Shown: one piece after another, positions 54,101-64,000 of the stretch
How the letters are laid out: every line of letters starts with the position of its first letter
Numbering within the stretch: the stretch's first letter is position 1
Assembly (NCBI RefSeq): GCF_030936135.1
Contig: NC_082604.1
Location: forward strand, 3,789,001-3,853,000
Direction: 5' to 3'
Length of the DNA stretch: 64,000 nt
Source: Gavia stellata
Taxonomy: Eukaryota; Chordata; Aves; Gaviiformes; Gaviidae
Translations under genes and position numbers: made by a program
The notes under the pieces: model-generated
Database searches by the model: none
The model's input: the letters and a program-made list of their open reading frames with translations, nothing else
What the model was told of the DNA's origin: nothing

Positions 54101-57100
54101 CGTGTCTGGGGAGAAGGTGCAATTACTCGCTGTGCTGGGGGCTCTTCTTCCTGATGCCGGTGCTGCACAGCGCTGGGGAGGTCAGGGTGCAGCCCCTGGG
54201 GCTGCAGCAGGACATGGTTCCAGGCGGGGCTGGTGTCTGTTAAGGGATATGGCTGTCGAACGCTGGCCTACTGACAGCAAAGTAACATCAAGCTGGGGGT
54301 GGGCATCATCTCTAGTAGCTGTTTTACTGGTGGGACACGTACACCTGTAATAGCACAGACACTGTGCCTAGAAAATGTGGGCCTGGTAAGGCTTGGGTCA
54401 ATGAGAAAGCCATGCCCTGCCATGCCCTGAGCTCCAAAACAATCAGGTCTGTGTTAGCGTAGCTGAATCATTTGCCCAGTCTCAGCTTATTGGAATATGA
54501 AGTGAAAAATCAGTGATCCAAAAAAACCTGTATCCAGGGAGACAAGGAGGCCCTGAGCAGCAGAGAAGGGCTGCGCAAGGCTGCGGCATCGGCTGCAAAA
54601 GGCGCTGAGGAAGAGGCCTCTTCTCCACCTTTGCCTACAAGCAGGAGCCACTTTGCTTCCAGGGCTGGTCAGGCACAGCCTTGATATTTGTGAGTGAGCC
54701 AGCTGAGCTGCTGGAGAGTGCACAGCATACATCCTACTTCCTTTTACTTTCTGAATATCCTGCGGGTTGTAAGCTGTAAATCAGTTAGGGTCCTGTGCCG
54801 GGGCTGATTTCTGATCTCTCTGTCCCAGAATGCAAAGTGCCCATCCATCTTCCACCCCAGATGCTACAAATACACCGTACAGGAGAGAAACCTGCCTAGT
54901 TCATTAGCGCCTTTCAGTAGGAGATACCAAAGGTGGCCTCAGGAGAGTGTTGCTGGGCAGAGAGGTTTGTAGGGCCAGCCCAGCTGCAGCAGTGGAACCT
55001 CTGCCTGCCTGACCCTGGTACGCCCAGAGAGCTGGCCCCCATGCAGGTAGGGTGCTGCCCTTGCATGGGTGTAGGGAAAGAGCAGTGCCGAGTGCTGGCA
55101 GGGTGACTGTTGTACTCACTGGGACGATGCCTTCAGCATGTAGCTGGCCTCCCGGTCATCTGCATTCTCCAGCAGCCTCAAGATGAAGACGTTGGCCAAA
55201 CTCTGCCCCTGGTCTTCTAACTCCTCTACCCGAAGAAGCCCCCGAGGAGCCGAGTCAAACACTTGGTACTTGTCCCTGGGAGAGGTTAGAGGATTAGGAA
55301 AAATTGCAGTTATCCCAGGAGGATTTGGCTTCAGCCACCCAGAACTGTACTGGAGACACAGACCGGGAACCTCTGCATGGTAGGAGGATAAAAGATGCCT
55401 TGCTGTGGGAAGGGATGAGTGGGTGGCTGTGGAAACCCACCGCAAAGCAAGAGACCCTCTCCTTGCTCTGCCTTAGGCATCCCGCATGGCCTAGAACAAG
55501 CTGCTTGCTCTGTCTGAGCTCCCCATGTACAAAACACAGACAGTGCTCCCTCAAAGGGGACTGTGAGGCTTAATTCATTCCTATTTGTAAAATGCCTCTG
55601 TGTTTTCTGGATACAAGCTGCCGCAGAAGCAAAATATTTCCAGGCACACAGACACTGCGGCGTCATGTTTATTAGAAACGTTGGACTAGCGAGATGCTCT
55701 CTACTGGTGAGTCTAGTTAATGCTACAAAGAACGTGCTGTTCTCTGGGACCCGTCTGTGCTGCTGTATTTCACTAGTGTCTAGTTGCACAAGACATAGTC
55801 CTAAGCATGATGACGTTCTCCTCCTCCTGAGGCAGGTTACACCACGTCAAATATAACCACTAGCCTCAGGACTAAATTTACACCCCTCCCTGCTGCTCAA
55901 ATTTTCTAGCCTGCTTTCTTAGAAGTTTAACTGACTAAGTCTGAGCTGTTCTTCAGGCAGCGATGAGTCAAAAATCACTCCTTGACAGGAAGAGAGGCCT
56001 CCTGGGTCAGCCCACCAGCTGACGTAGCTCACTGCCACTCTGCAGAAACTGGTGGATACATGCTCGCTTACCCTGCTGGGAGACCTGGCCTGGAATCTGT
56101 TCAAGTCCTGTTTGCCATAAATTTTCAGCTGGAGAGAGCTGTGCCACCCATGAAGAGTCAACTGCGCTCAAAGGCAAGGTGACTGCTGGAGGGGGGTGCA
56201 CAGGTCAGGCCAGGATGCTCTCCCTGTGCCTGGGGGATGGGAGGGGGGCACAGCATCACAGCTTGGATAAAACCAAGGGCAAATAGGACTAATGAAGTGC
56301 CCCGCATACTATCCAAATTTTGCACTCACCCAGGAATTTGCCGGCAAATTACCAGCAGATCATTGAAAAGGAACAAGTAGATTTCTCTGAAGAGTTTCTT
56401 GGTGCGAAGCGTTCGTGATGTCTTTGGACCGTTCATTTGCTGCAGTTCCCCCTGCTTCAGCAGCCAGCGGGAGTGAGAGATGATGGGCACAGACTAGAAG
56501 TGAGGAAAAGATGGCAAAGGTCAGGAGAGCAGCAAAACCCCATGGGCTTATGCAGTCAAGATGCTGAAAGCAACAGGAGATGCAGAAGGAAGGGTAGCGA
56601 GCTCCCATCACCACAACTTGCACTGCAGAGGATGGAGCAGAGCTGGACAGAGAGAGCAGTGTGCTCTACCATCCACACCACAGCCTGGCACAGAGTATAA
56701 CAGAGCTCGGACAGGGACACTGCAGGGGCCCGAGAACAAACAAACACTCAAGGACAGTGATGCTGGAGTGCGAAGTGCTGAGTTTAAACACCAGGCTATG
56801 CCCTGCACAGCCTGATCTGTCTCTGCAAGATCATGTATCTCATCACCTGGGCTGAGCCTTTCTGGCCAGGAGACTGACTTTCAAAAATGTGTATTTGGCC
56901 CTTTGGTTGCAAAAAACCCAGGTTAAACAGGTTCTCACTGGTTGGGTCTGTCCCAGCTAGGAGAACTGTCCACGCAACCACAAGAGCACTTCTGCTAGAG
57001 TTTTACCACACATTGTGTTAAAAACAAGAAGCCCAGAAGAAAGCACATCTTATATTAGAAGAACACTATGCTTCCAGTTAAATGACTGAAATATTGGAAA

Positions 57101-60100
57101 ATATCTGTGTAACTGCTACTCTTTCTTCCTTCACTCCTTCCCTGTGTTCATCACGTACATGGTGGCACAGTCTTTCTTTCCACATTCTTGCACTCTTTTC
57201 ACCAGAGGAGCCCTGCCTGTGCCAGTGCCCAAGGCAGATCTGCGCCAGGGATGAACCAGCTCCTGCCTGTCATTACAGCCTCAGGGTTACAAGAGATTAA
57301 GGCAGTCCTGTGGCTACCCCAATATACTGCTGTCCTGTGGACTGTGTTCTAGCCCTGACACACTGCTAAAGTGCTCTGGAAAATCAAATTCTTGGGTGCC
57401 CGGTGTGGCTTTCCAAACAAATGGTCTCAAATTTTTTTTGCTTCGTTTGTCCAGGTATGTAAAAAGGTTGCTGGGAAGCTAAATATGCTCCTTAAAGTTT
57501 GCGAAGCAGACAGATCTGAGAAGCATCTCCATAGCACTCAAGAAAAGAATGAGCAACTCTATACTCAGCACTGGAGTTTCATGGCATGTATTAAATGAGA
57601 TCTGGTCAGACACCCCTAAATATTGATTCAGTCATTCTCTGAGCGGAGCCAAAATAGATCATCAGCAGGTAATTAGAGACTGGACATAATGCATAAACGC
57701 AGGGATGAATTAAAATGGTGGGACAGTCTTCATTTTGGTATTTTCCAGCTTTGAAGCGTTTTGCTTTGTAGCTTTCATTTTCCTTTCCTGTCATTTGTAA
57801 TGTGAAATAATAGTTGAAAGCTGACCTGCATTTTGAAGAGAGGTGAGAGGGAAGAGCCAGACCTGAGTGCTGGGGCAGGAGCCACCCACTGCGCACAGGC
57901 GTTTTGATGCCAGCGTGTCACATCTGTGTATGTGCACAGCACGCTGGCCTCAGTGCTGCCCCTGGCCTCTGCAGCGTGCATGCACAGAGATCACGCGCAT
58001 GGATGCAGTGCCTGCAGCAGCAGCAACATCCCCTTCAAAGGCTTTGAAGGGGGACAGCATGGACCAGGCCACCACTGAACACTCATTAAAAGGAGTGCAA
58101 CTAGGTTACTACTGCCATGTATGTGCGCACAACACCTGGATGCTGTTGGTTCACTGTCTGCAAAGGGTCACCAGCCTATGCTCATACCTTGATCTTGAAT
58201 TCCAGTTTCTTCTGGATGCTGATCATCTGCTCTGTTCGGCTCATCTTCCTGACACCTTCATTACATGCTTTTACCACCTGGGAAAAAGAGAGTGAAAGAT
58301 TTGTCTCCACTGGCCTTAAGCAGGTAAGTGATGATGGACAGCACGGAAAGGCCTGGCCGTGACAGGGTAAGGGCCCTGCCGTAACAGGAACTGACCAAGC
58401 CAAGCTCTTCTATCAGCACTGTATTTGCATGAAAAAGAAAAGAAAAAAGAAAAAAGGAAAAACCACCACCAACAACAAAAAACCCAAAACACCCAGATGT
58501 TATAGCTGGAAGCTGACTATCAGAGAACAAGTCAGATGGCTGCAGTTACTGAACCAGACGGTATTAAGCAACACTCCTGGTTGCATAGCAAAAGGAACAG
58601 CTCATTTGCCAGATCCTGACACACCACGTATCTCATCTTTCTTGTCCCGAACACTTGAAACAAGGTACACGTGCAGTATCATCTTCAGCAGTAGAATGAA
58701 GCCAAAGATCCTCATTTCAAAGATGCAAATGCTGTGGTTCTGCCAAGCAGCACCAGATGCCAAGGCTATGACATGTCCTGGGGAAAGAGACGTTCATCGT
58801 ACAAAGCCCAGCTGTGTTCTGAGTGCAAACTTTTAACTGAAAACCCACAACCAACGTGCAGGCACCACCCTATTACAGGGACCTTAACCTAGATGCCACC
58901 GCCTGTTTCATAAGGAGCAACTCTCTTGTGAACTGGCTAGGTAGAAAATTTACGTTGGAGAACAAGCTCTGCTTTGTGCTCTGTTTTGGCTACTCAAAAT
59001 CCACCAGAATATCAGCAACTGATAGAGTGATCAGCTCCTACCTATCAAATAGGATACCTACAAAGAAAATAAGCACCAGATGGTCTCTATTGTGATGCCT
59101 GCACCTAGCTGGACATTAGGCATCTAAACTTAAACATTTTCAGATAAGTAACCATGCGAGGGAGTTACAAAATTGATCACGTGAGTCACTGACAGCTGAA
59201 TATAAAAAGACCATTTTTCCATCAGCAGTTGTAGTCATCTGCATACTATAAGAACAGCTTTCCTCAGGCTTTTGACCAATGGAAAAACAATTGGCTACCA
59301 GATACATCATGAGAGATTCTGCAAATACTAACTAATGCAGAACATTCTTCATCACCAAGGTCTCTGTCTTCATCCCTAGCAATGTCCAAAGCGTACACCT
59401 CCTAGATCAGTTCAGGGCAAATCCAAGAACCCATTTTGTTCTAGTATTCCAGTCAGAAACTGCAACCGTATCCTCAGGCTGATGTTCTAGCGCAGTTTTC
59501 AACTTCAAATATTTATATCGAACTGCAGGATTCAAGAGATCTTCCAAGCTTCTGATGGAGAAGGGTTCAAGTGCTCTGTCCTAGCCCATGTAGCTGTGAG
59601 CTACGTCCAGACCATTCAAATATGTAGCCTGGAGGTAGGATTGCCCTCTCTGACCGTATCAGGAACAGCCCAGATGGAAAACATCCCAATGCCTTCCTGG
59701 CGCTTTGTACACAGCAGTAACTAGCACGGCTGAACACCACACCTACCTACCAGTTTCAGGGAAGAGGGCTAAAAGCATGCTTGAGTACATCATTAAGAAA
59801 CTGTTACTCTAGGTCAGAGGAAGAAGTGCGCTGTATTGGAGGAAACCTGACGCAGTTGTACTCTACTGCCTGTTGCAGCTAATTACGTGTCTCGGTGGGA
59901 TCCATCGCCTTCAGGTATCTGCAAAAACAATTTGTATTCGTGAAGACCCCAAGGGGGTCTCTGCCCTTTCCAACAGCAGAAACATACACATCTGTTGTTA
60001 GCAAGGGATTCCTCATCACTGACATCTAAGCGCTGCTACATTAGTCCATCTTTGAGAGCAAGGAAGACTTAAGAGAAAAAAAAAAATTACTCTTGAAATA

Positions 60101-63100
60101 CAGTGGCAGGATTCAAAGGGACAGCTCCAGGAGTGAATATAATTTGTACGTCTTTTCTGGGGGGGGGGAAATGAGCACAACGGTTTAATCTTAATGGCCT
60201 TCAGTTAGCTCATTCAAACTTACTGTTTCCAGCTCTTTATGTGCGTCCAGGGCAGTGGTTTCCCTGTCAGACTTCTCTTCCACTTTCTTCAAAATATTCT
60301 GCAGGGGAGGAAAGGCTGTGTTAACTCTGATCCCAATCTGACAGTACAGAAAAGTCTTTGCTAGCCTCAGAGTTATTTCTGGCCATCAGCCTAATTACAG
60401 GATAGGTGATAGAGTACAGCGACTCTCACCTCTTAGTTCCTCTTTTTCAGTAAAACCTGTTCCCATCTGACCTTCTATCTAAAAGAAATATAGCAGGCAG
60501 AGTCCTCTTTCATAAACATAAATAAATAAAAAGAGCTAGAGCTGGCACTAACAGACAGTGCTATTGGTAATTCCAGTGGGATAAGACCATTTGGGACTGA
60601 GCTGTTTCCCCATCCCTAGAAGAATGTCCTCTAGCACAGTGTTTAGACAAACTGGCAAAGCCCAGGGGGAAGATGGCTGACAGTCTGGTCCAAGCCACCA
60701 TGATGTAGAGTATTACACATGGAACATTTCCATGTTCTGCGCTGTGCGTCTGTGTGTCAGCATCCTAACCATCAGGCAGCTGGGTTGATGGACTGCTGCT
60801 ACGCCTTCTAGGAGCTCAGTGAAGTTCCTCCTCAACTCTTTTGCTCAGTAAAAGTTATCTAGCAAATTCAACGCTAATTTGGGGATGGCTTCCAAGTGAC
60901 TGAAATCTTTTTTCTATAGTTCTTGAAAATGTCTGATTCTGTGGAAAGGCTTCATCCAGCTCTAGGGTTGATCGTGGCTGTATCTAAGCCTCATTCACAA
61001 CTGCTGGAAAGGAAAATTCCAGGGGTGATCTGGAAGACCTTTGGGAGAGATAGAAGAGCAAAACTCTACCTGCACCAGCAGCTTGAGCCGGGTGATCCTT
61101 TGAAACGGCAGAATCAGGAAGGAAGAAAAGGACAGGCCTTTGCACTTGGGATCCAGCTCCAGCTGTGAGATCACTTCCCGGAAAGCTGGCTTGTCCTGGC
61201 TGAGAGGAGAAAGAGAAAAGGTGAGAGCTTTGAGTGCTACCCTGCCTGTGACTCTGGTATGTGGCTGATGACCCAAAAGCAGCTTGGTCCCAGAGACAGC
61301 ATCTGCCTGGCCTCTCCCAATGAGAGAAAAGAGTGGAGGAGGGGACTGAATCCTTCTAGGTGTATTTTAGTTTAAATCTAGAACTATTTATAGTGTTGGG
61401 GGAGGGAAAAAATAGACTTTTAATGTACAAGTCATGGTAGTGTTCACATGTGTTAGCACATCTAGCTCAGCAGCATACGCTGTGTGCGTAGGTGTGTGTG
61501 AATGGGGTGTGTGTCCAAGTAGATGAGTCAGAGGCATAATTATATATTTTTACACAGTTGGATCTCTGTGACAAGGTGAAAGTCACACAGTTGTAAGAAC
61601 AAGATAAGCCACAAAACAGCTCAAGCTTGGCTACTCCTGCCTGCTTAGCCAGAGGATGGAAATCATTATCTGGCCCGAGAAGGGCATGGGCCATGCCCAG
61701 GCCTTCCCTGATGGTGTTTGCAGCACATGAAAGCATTACTGGGCCATGGACATGGCTGCACAGAGCAACCTCACAAGCCCCAGCTGCCACAGTCAAAGAC
61801 AATGCCTCCTGGCAACTGTGGGGCCCTGAGGAAGACTTACACTGCTGGAGTCCTGGCTAGCAGAAACTGCATGGATGAGAAGACATTGCTAACTATGCAA
61901 AAACCTGTCTTTACCATGTGTGACTCACAACGATCCAAGAGAAGCCATTGTGTCTCTCCCTGCTGCAGTAGATACTTGTGTGATGGTGTGACTCACCAGA
62001 GCCACAGCAGAATGGACTTGCATGTGTCTGAAGAACAGCCAAATGGGGGGGAACTGTGACACACCTCAGGCTTCGAGTTCAGCCAAGTGCTGCAAAATTC
62101 CTGTGCTAACTAGGAGCCTGTGGAAGGGAGTCTGTTCTTTTCAATTTGCTTTAGGTTCTCCTGCAGACCAAAAAAATACTGCCCTCTAAATTCATATCTA
62201 GGAATACCTCTCTCTCAAACAGGTCCTTTTCAAGCTCAAGTAATCCAGCCTATTGCTGCTTTGCTTCTGAGTGTTTAGCTAATGCCTCTAGGTAAACTGC
62301 TTATATTCTGCAGCTATACTGCTCACCTCTGACTGAAGGAAACCCTGTGGTACCCTCCTTTTAGAGAGAACACTTGGCCAAGCTCAACAGAGGTCCCTTA
62401 AAGTGGGATTTTTTTTTTCCCCTCAAAAGCTGGAGAGCAGAGAAAGGGAAGGATTAGGGCTTGTTACACTCCCCCGAACCAGCTGCTGCCATGGGGAGGA
62501 AATACAGTGCAGCATGTGCAATGGGCTGTCTTGAAAGAATCCAGGACATTGTAACTAAAGAAAAATTAATTCTCCTGCTGAAAGATAAGCTTGTAGGGCA
62601 CTCTTTGTTTTCAGCTGGCGTAGGAGTATTCCTATCAGACCAAAAGATTTGCTAAACTTGAAAAATACTGCAAAAATATCTTAGATTACATCCTCAGGCC
62701 TGGGTAACGTCTGTGTGTGTAACACTAGAATGTGAAGAAAATGTGGTGGGGTTTTTTTGCTTTTAAGAAAATTCTGTTGTTCTGAAAAAAAAAAAAATCT
62801 CAACTTTGGGAAGGTCAAATGCTTTGCTGAGAACCTCAGGAAAAGGAATGGCTGTTCTTGTCATTAGAGCACTGTATTACATTCTTGGTCTTTCAATCTC
62901 TTGCCTCTACTTGCAGTTTAAAAATACATACATTTCACAAGTGTGTGTCCCCCGTGTACACCATAAGTATTTCCCACTTCTGGGAGCTGCTGGCTCTGAG
63001 CTTACTTGGTATGTTACTTGCATACTGTATCACCCCACCCTTACTATAAAGCCTTTTAATTGTGTTTTCTTTTTATAGGTGCAGTGAAAAATCAGTGAAG

Positions 63101-63750
63101 TGGGAAATCCTGTTTCTGTGCTATCTAGCCCTTTCTCATAAATATCAAAATTACATCTAAATCCATGGCCTATAAAATTTTGCAAAATAATTTAGCATCA
63201 AGCACTGGAACTCACAGAAGCTGCTTGTAAGCTCTCTCCTGGTAGGTCTGGTTGGAGACGTAGGTGATGTACACAGAGAAGTGATTAACTGTATGCTGGT
63301 AGACAATATCGCACACATCCGAGATCACAATATTCTCCTCTACCCGCTGCTCGAGGTCCAACAGGAAGCTAGATGAGAAACCCAGCGCTCATATTAATTG
63401 TGACCTGTCTGTCCCAGGTAGTTCCCAGAAGAAGCCCTTAGGGTTCAAAGCAATGAATGTGACCACAGGCTCTTTGAAAAGACAGTGGGTAACAGGCTGC
63501 CCCTTGTCAGCTCCTCCATCCCTCTACAAATGAGGTTAGCTAAAGCAATGCCATTCAGCTGGACAAAAATCCAGCAGCAGTTGTCTTACCGCTCACTAAC
63601 AGCCATGACATCCAGGACATTGGAGAAGAGGATGTGTGCCTCAGACTGGTGTAAGATCTTTTTCAGACGTTCATTCTCCATGAAGTGAGACACCAGCAGA
63701 CTCAAACTCTTGTAATACGAGGCTTCGGAAGTAACCAGCTCAAACATGGC
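50969..63750 (-). CDS. NGEF: NGEF (ephexin-1), 5'-partial gene, last ten coding exons
   Basis: NGEF is a Dbl-family guanine nucleotide exchange factor that acts below EphA receptors on RhoA, Rac1 and Cdc42 to steer growth cones and spines. Ten minus-strand exons join in frame. Lengths from the 5' side are 161, 153, 130, 75, 90, 164, 156, 80, 105 and 173 nt, giving 428 residues and a stop. The order is DH domain (fragment residues 1 to about 185), PH domain (about 205-315) and SH3 domain (about 332-395), as in human NGEF (about 710 residues). The helix [14 protein letters not shown] is the conserved DH segment that contacts the GTPase. All junctions have GT and AG ends. The N-terminal exons with regulatory tyrosines lie beyond 64000. 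The smaller introns show nothing recognisable. The close relatives ARHGEF5/15/16/19 are excluded by the near-identity of the C-terminal half to human NGEF. Confidence 0.96.
51795..51899 (-). CDS. NGEF: NGEF exon (SH3 domain, first half)
   Basis: Encodes [20 protein letters not shown] then [14 protein letters not shown]. The [20 protein letters not shown] pattern is the first half of an SH3 domain, in the place of the usual ALYDY motif. The minus-strand acceptor is TTCCCTGGCAG and the donor is GTATGG. Confidence 0.95.
52355..52434 (-). CDS. NGEF: NGEF exon (PH C-terminal helix)
   Basis: An 80-nt exon encoding [20 protein letters not shown] then FTSRLV. The KRWM segment carries the Trp of the PH C-terminal helix. 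The minus-strand acceptor is CCCTATCCAG and the donor is GTAAGA. Human has Leu where Val is read here at the junction. Confidence 0.94.
52435..55119 (-). other. NGEF: NGEF intron between the PH-domain exons
   Basis: A 2.7 kb GC-rich intron with no recognisable repeat, RNA gene or coding exon. Several 70-140 codon open frames on both strands overlap and carry no known motif. Confidence 0.6.
55120..55275 (-). CDS. NGEF: NGEF exon (PH domain, second half)
   Basis: Encodes [40 protein letters not shown] and [11 protein letters not shown], the later beta strands of the PH domain. It is nearly identical to human. The minus-strand acceptor is CCTCTCCCAG. The donor GTGAGT splits a Gln codon. Confidence 0.95.
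56330..56493 (-). CDS. NGEF: NGEF exon (PH domain, first half)
   Basis: Encodes [40 protein letters not shown] and [14 protein letters not shown]. The RWLLKQGEL strand and the [14 protein letters not shown] strands are typical of the PH fold that follows Dbl domains. The minus-strand acceptor is CCTCACTTCTAG and the donor is GTGAGT. Confidence 0.95.
58188..58277 (-). CDS. NGEF: NGEF exon (end of DH domain)
   Basis: A 90-nt exon encoding [20 protein letters not shown] and [10 protein letters not shown], the last DH helix running toward the PH domain. It differs from human mainly by Leu for Met near the end. The minus-strand acceptor is CTTTTTCCCAG and the donor is GTATGA. Confidence 0.95.
58278..60223 (-). 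other. NGEF: NGEF intron with A-rich tract
   Basis: A 1.95 kb intron. Its main feature is a plus-strand A-rich, then CCACCAACAAC-type stretch at about 58428-58490, which is T-rich in the sense of NGEF and lies 150-210 nt before the 58277 acceptor. No gene or repeat family is recognisable in the rest. Confidence 0.6.
60224..60298 (-). CDS. NGEF: NGEF exon (DH domain)
   Basis: A 75-nt exon encoding [20 protein letters not shown] and KELET, which continues the conserved DH helix. The minus-strand acceptor is CTCCCCTGCAG and the donor is GTAAGT. Both ends lie on codon boundaries, so skipping would keep frame but delete part of the DH helix. Confidence 0.95.
61070..61199 (-). CDS. NGEF: NGEF exon (DH domain, conserved helix)
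   Basis: Encodes [37 protein letters not shown] and LKLLVQ. The [19 protein letters not shown] helix is the most conserved DH segment. The minus-strand acceptor is TCTCCTCTCAG and the donor is GTAGAG. The exon ends on a codon boundary. Confidence 0.96.
61200..63215 (-). other. NGEF: NGEF intron with TG-rich stretch
   Basis: A 2.0 kb intron inside the DH domain. It has a TG-rich run near 61478-61515 and short A or T runs near 62409 and 62786. Open frames here, up to 113 codons, have no recognisable similarity. Confidence 0.6.
63216..63368 (-). CDS. NGEF: NGEF exon (DH domain)
   Basis: Encodes [40 protein letters not shown] and [10 protein letters not shown], the middle helices of the DH bundle. 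The minus-strand acceptor is CTCATCTAG and the donor is GTGAGT. It completes an Arg codon at its start and leaves two bases of a Leu codon at its end. The intron on the 5' side is 221 bp. Confidence 0.95.
63590..63750 (-). CDS. NGEF: NGEF exon (start of DH domain)
   Basis: Encodes [40 protein letters not shown] and [13 protein letters not shown]. This is the first conserved region of the DH domain, where EL[11 protein letters not shown] contacts the GTPase switch region. The acceptor on the minus strand is TTCTCCCCCAG and the donor is GTAAGA. It starts on a codon boundary. Confidence 0.95.
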
Positions 63751-64000
63751 CTGGGGGAGAATCCCAAAGAAGGAAATCAGCAGGTACCTTCTAATTCTAT
63801 AGAGAGGCACACATAACGTTCATGAGAACATCTGTGTTGCACACAGTCATGGACCTTGCACCCACCCTCCAAGCCCAGAGTACGGGGAGAGGTAAGCATG
63901 CAATGGCATTTGCCATGTGTTAGACAGGATAGTGGCTTGAGCAGGGAAGATTTCCTCCCTCAACCATCAGCCCTGTCTCCTTCTGTCTCTCTCCTAAGTT

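Overview
The window is vertebrate nuclear DNA, most likely from a bird. It holds parts of three protein genes, cut by GT-AG introns, in the order GIGYF2 (+), SNORC (+), NGEF (-). This is the same order and orientation as human 2q37. The bird call rests on protein sequences close to but distinct from mammalian ones, on interspersed repeats that I could recognise only as CR1 LINE fragments, and on the absence of recognisable SINEs. The species cannot be read from the sequence.

About 1-35455: the 3' two thirds of GIGYF2. Twenty-one coding exons lie between 5916 and 33756. Each joins the next in frame with consensus splice sites, giving 1101 residues and a natural stop. The piece carries the GYF domain, the long charged coiled coil, several polyglutamine tracts and the C-terminal helical region. 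The N-terminal exons, which hold the 4EHP (EIF4E2)-binding motif, lie upstream of the window. The 3'UTR runs to a poly(A) signal at 35429.

About 35460-47835: a 2.5 kb intergenic gap, then the complete SNORC gene in three coding exons. It encodes a 121-residue, single-pass, cartilage-type proteoglycan, with a large first intron and a very short 3'UTR. Base composition turns visibly GC-rich from about 43 kb onward, which creates many long but spurious open frames on both strands.

About 47840-64000: a tail-to-tail gap, then the last ten coding exons of NGEF (ephexin-1) on the minus strand. They encode 428 residues covering the DH, PH and SH3 domains in order. The 5' exons lie beyond 64000.

The three genes are neighbours rather than a pathway. 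GIGYF2 acts in translational repression, SNORC in the cartilage matrix and cell surface, and NGEF in Eph-receptor to Rho-GTPase signalling. I see no CRISPR array, operon, RNA gene or unknown multi-gene system. The points worth a second look are small in scale: tandem splice acceptors, polyglutamine tract differences, intronic hairpins and palindromes, a 23-bp duplication, and the very short SNORC 3'UTR.
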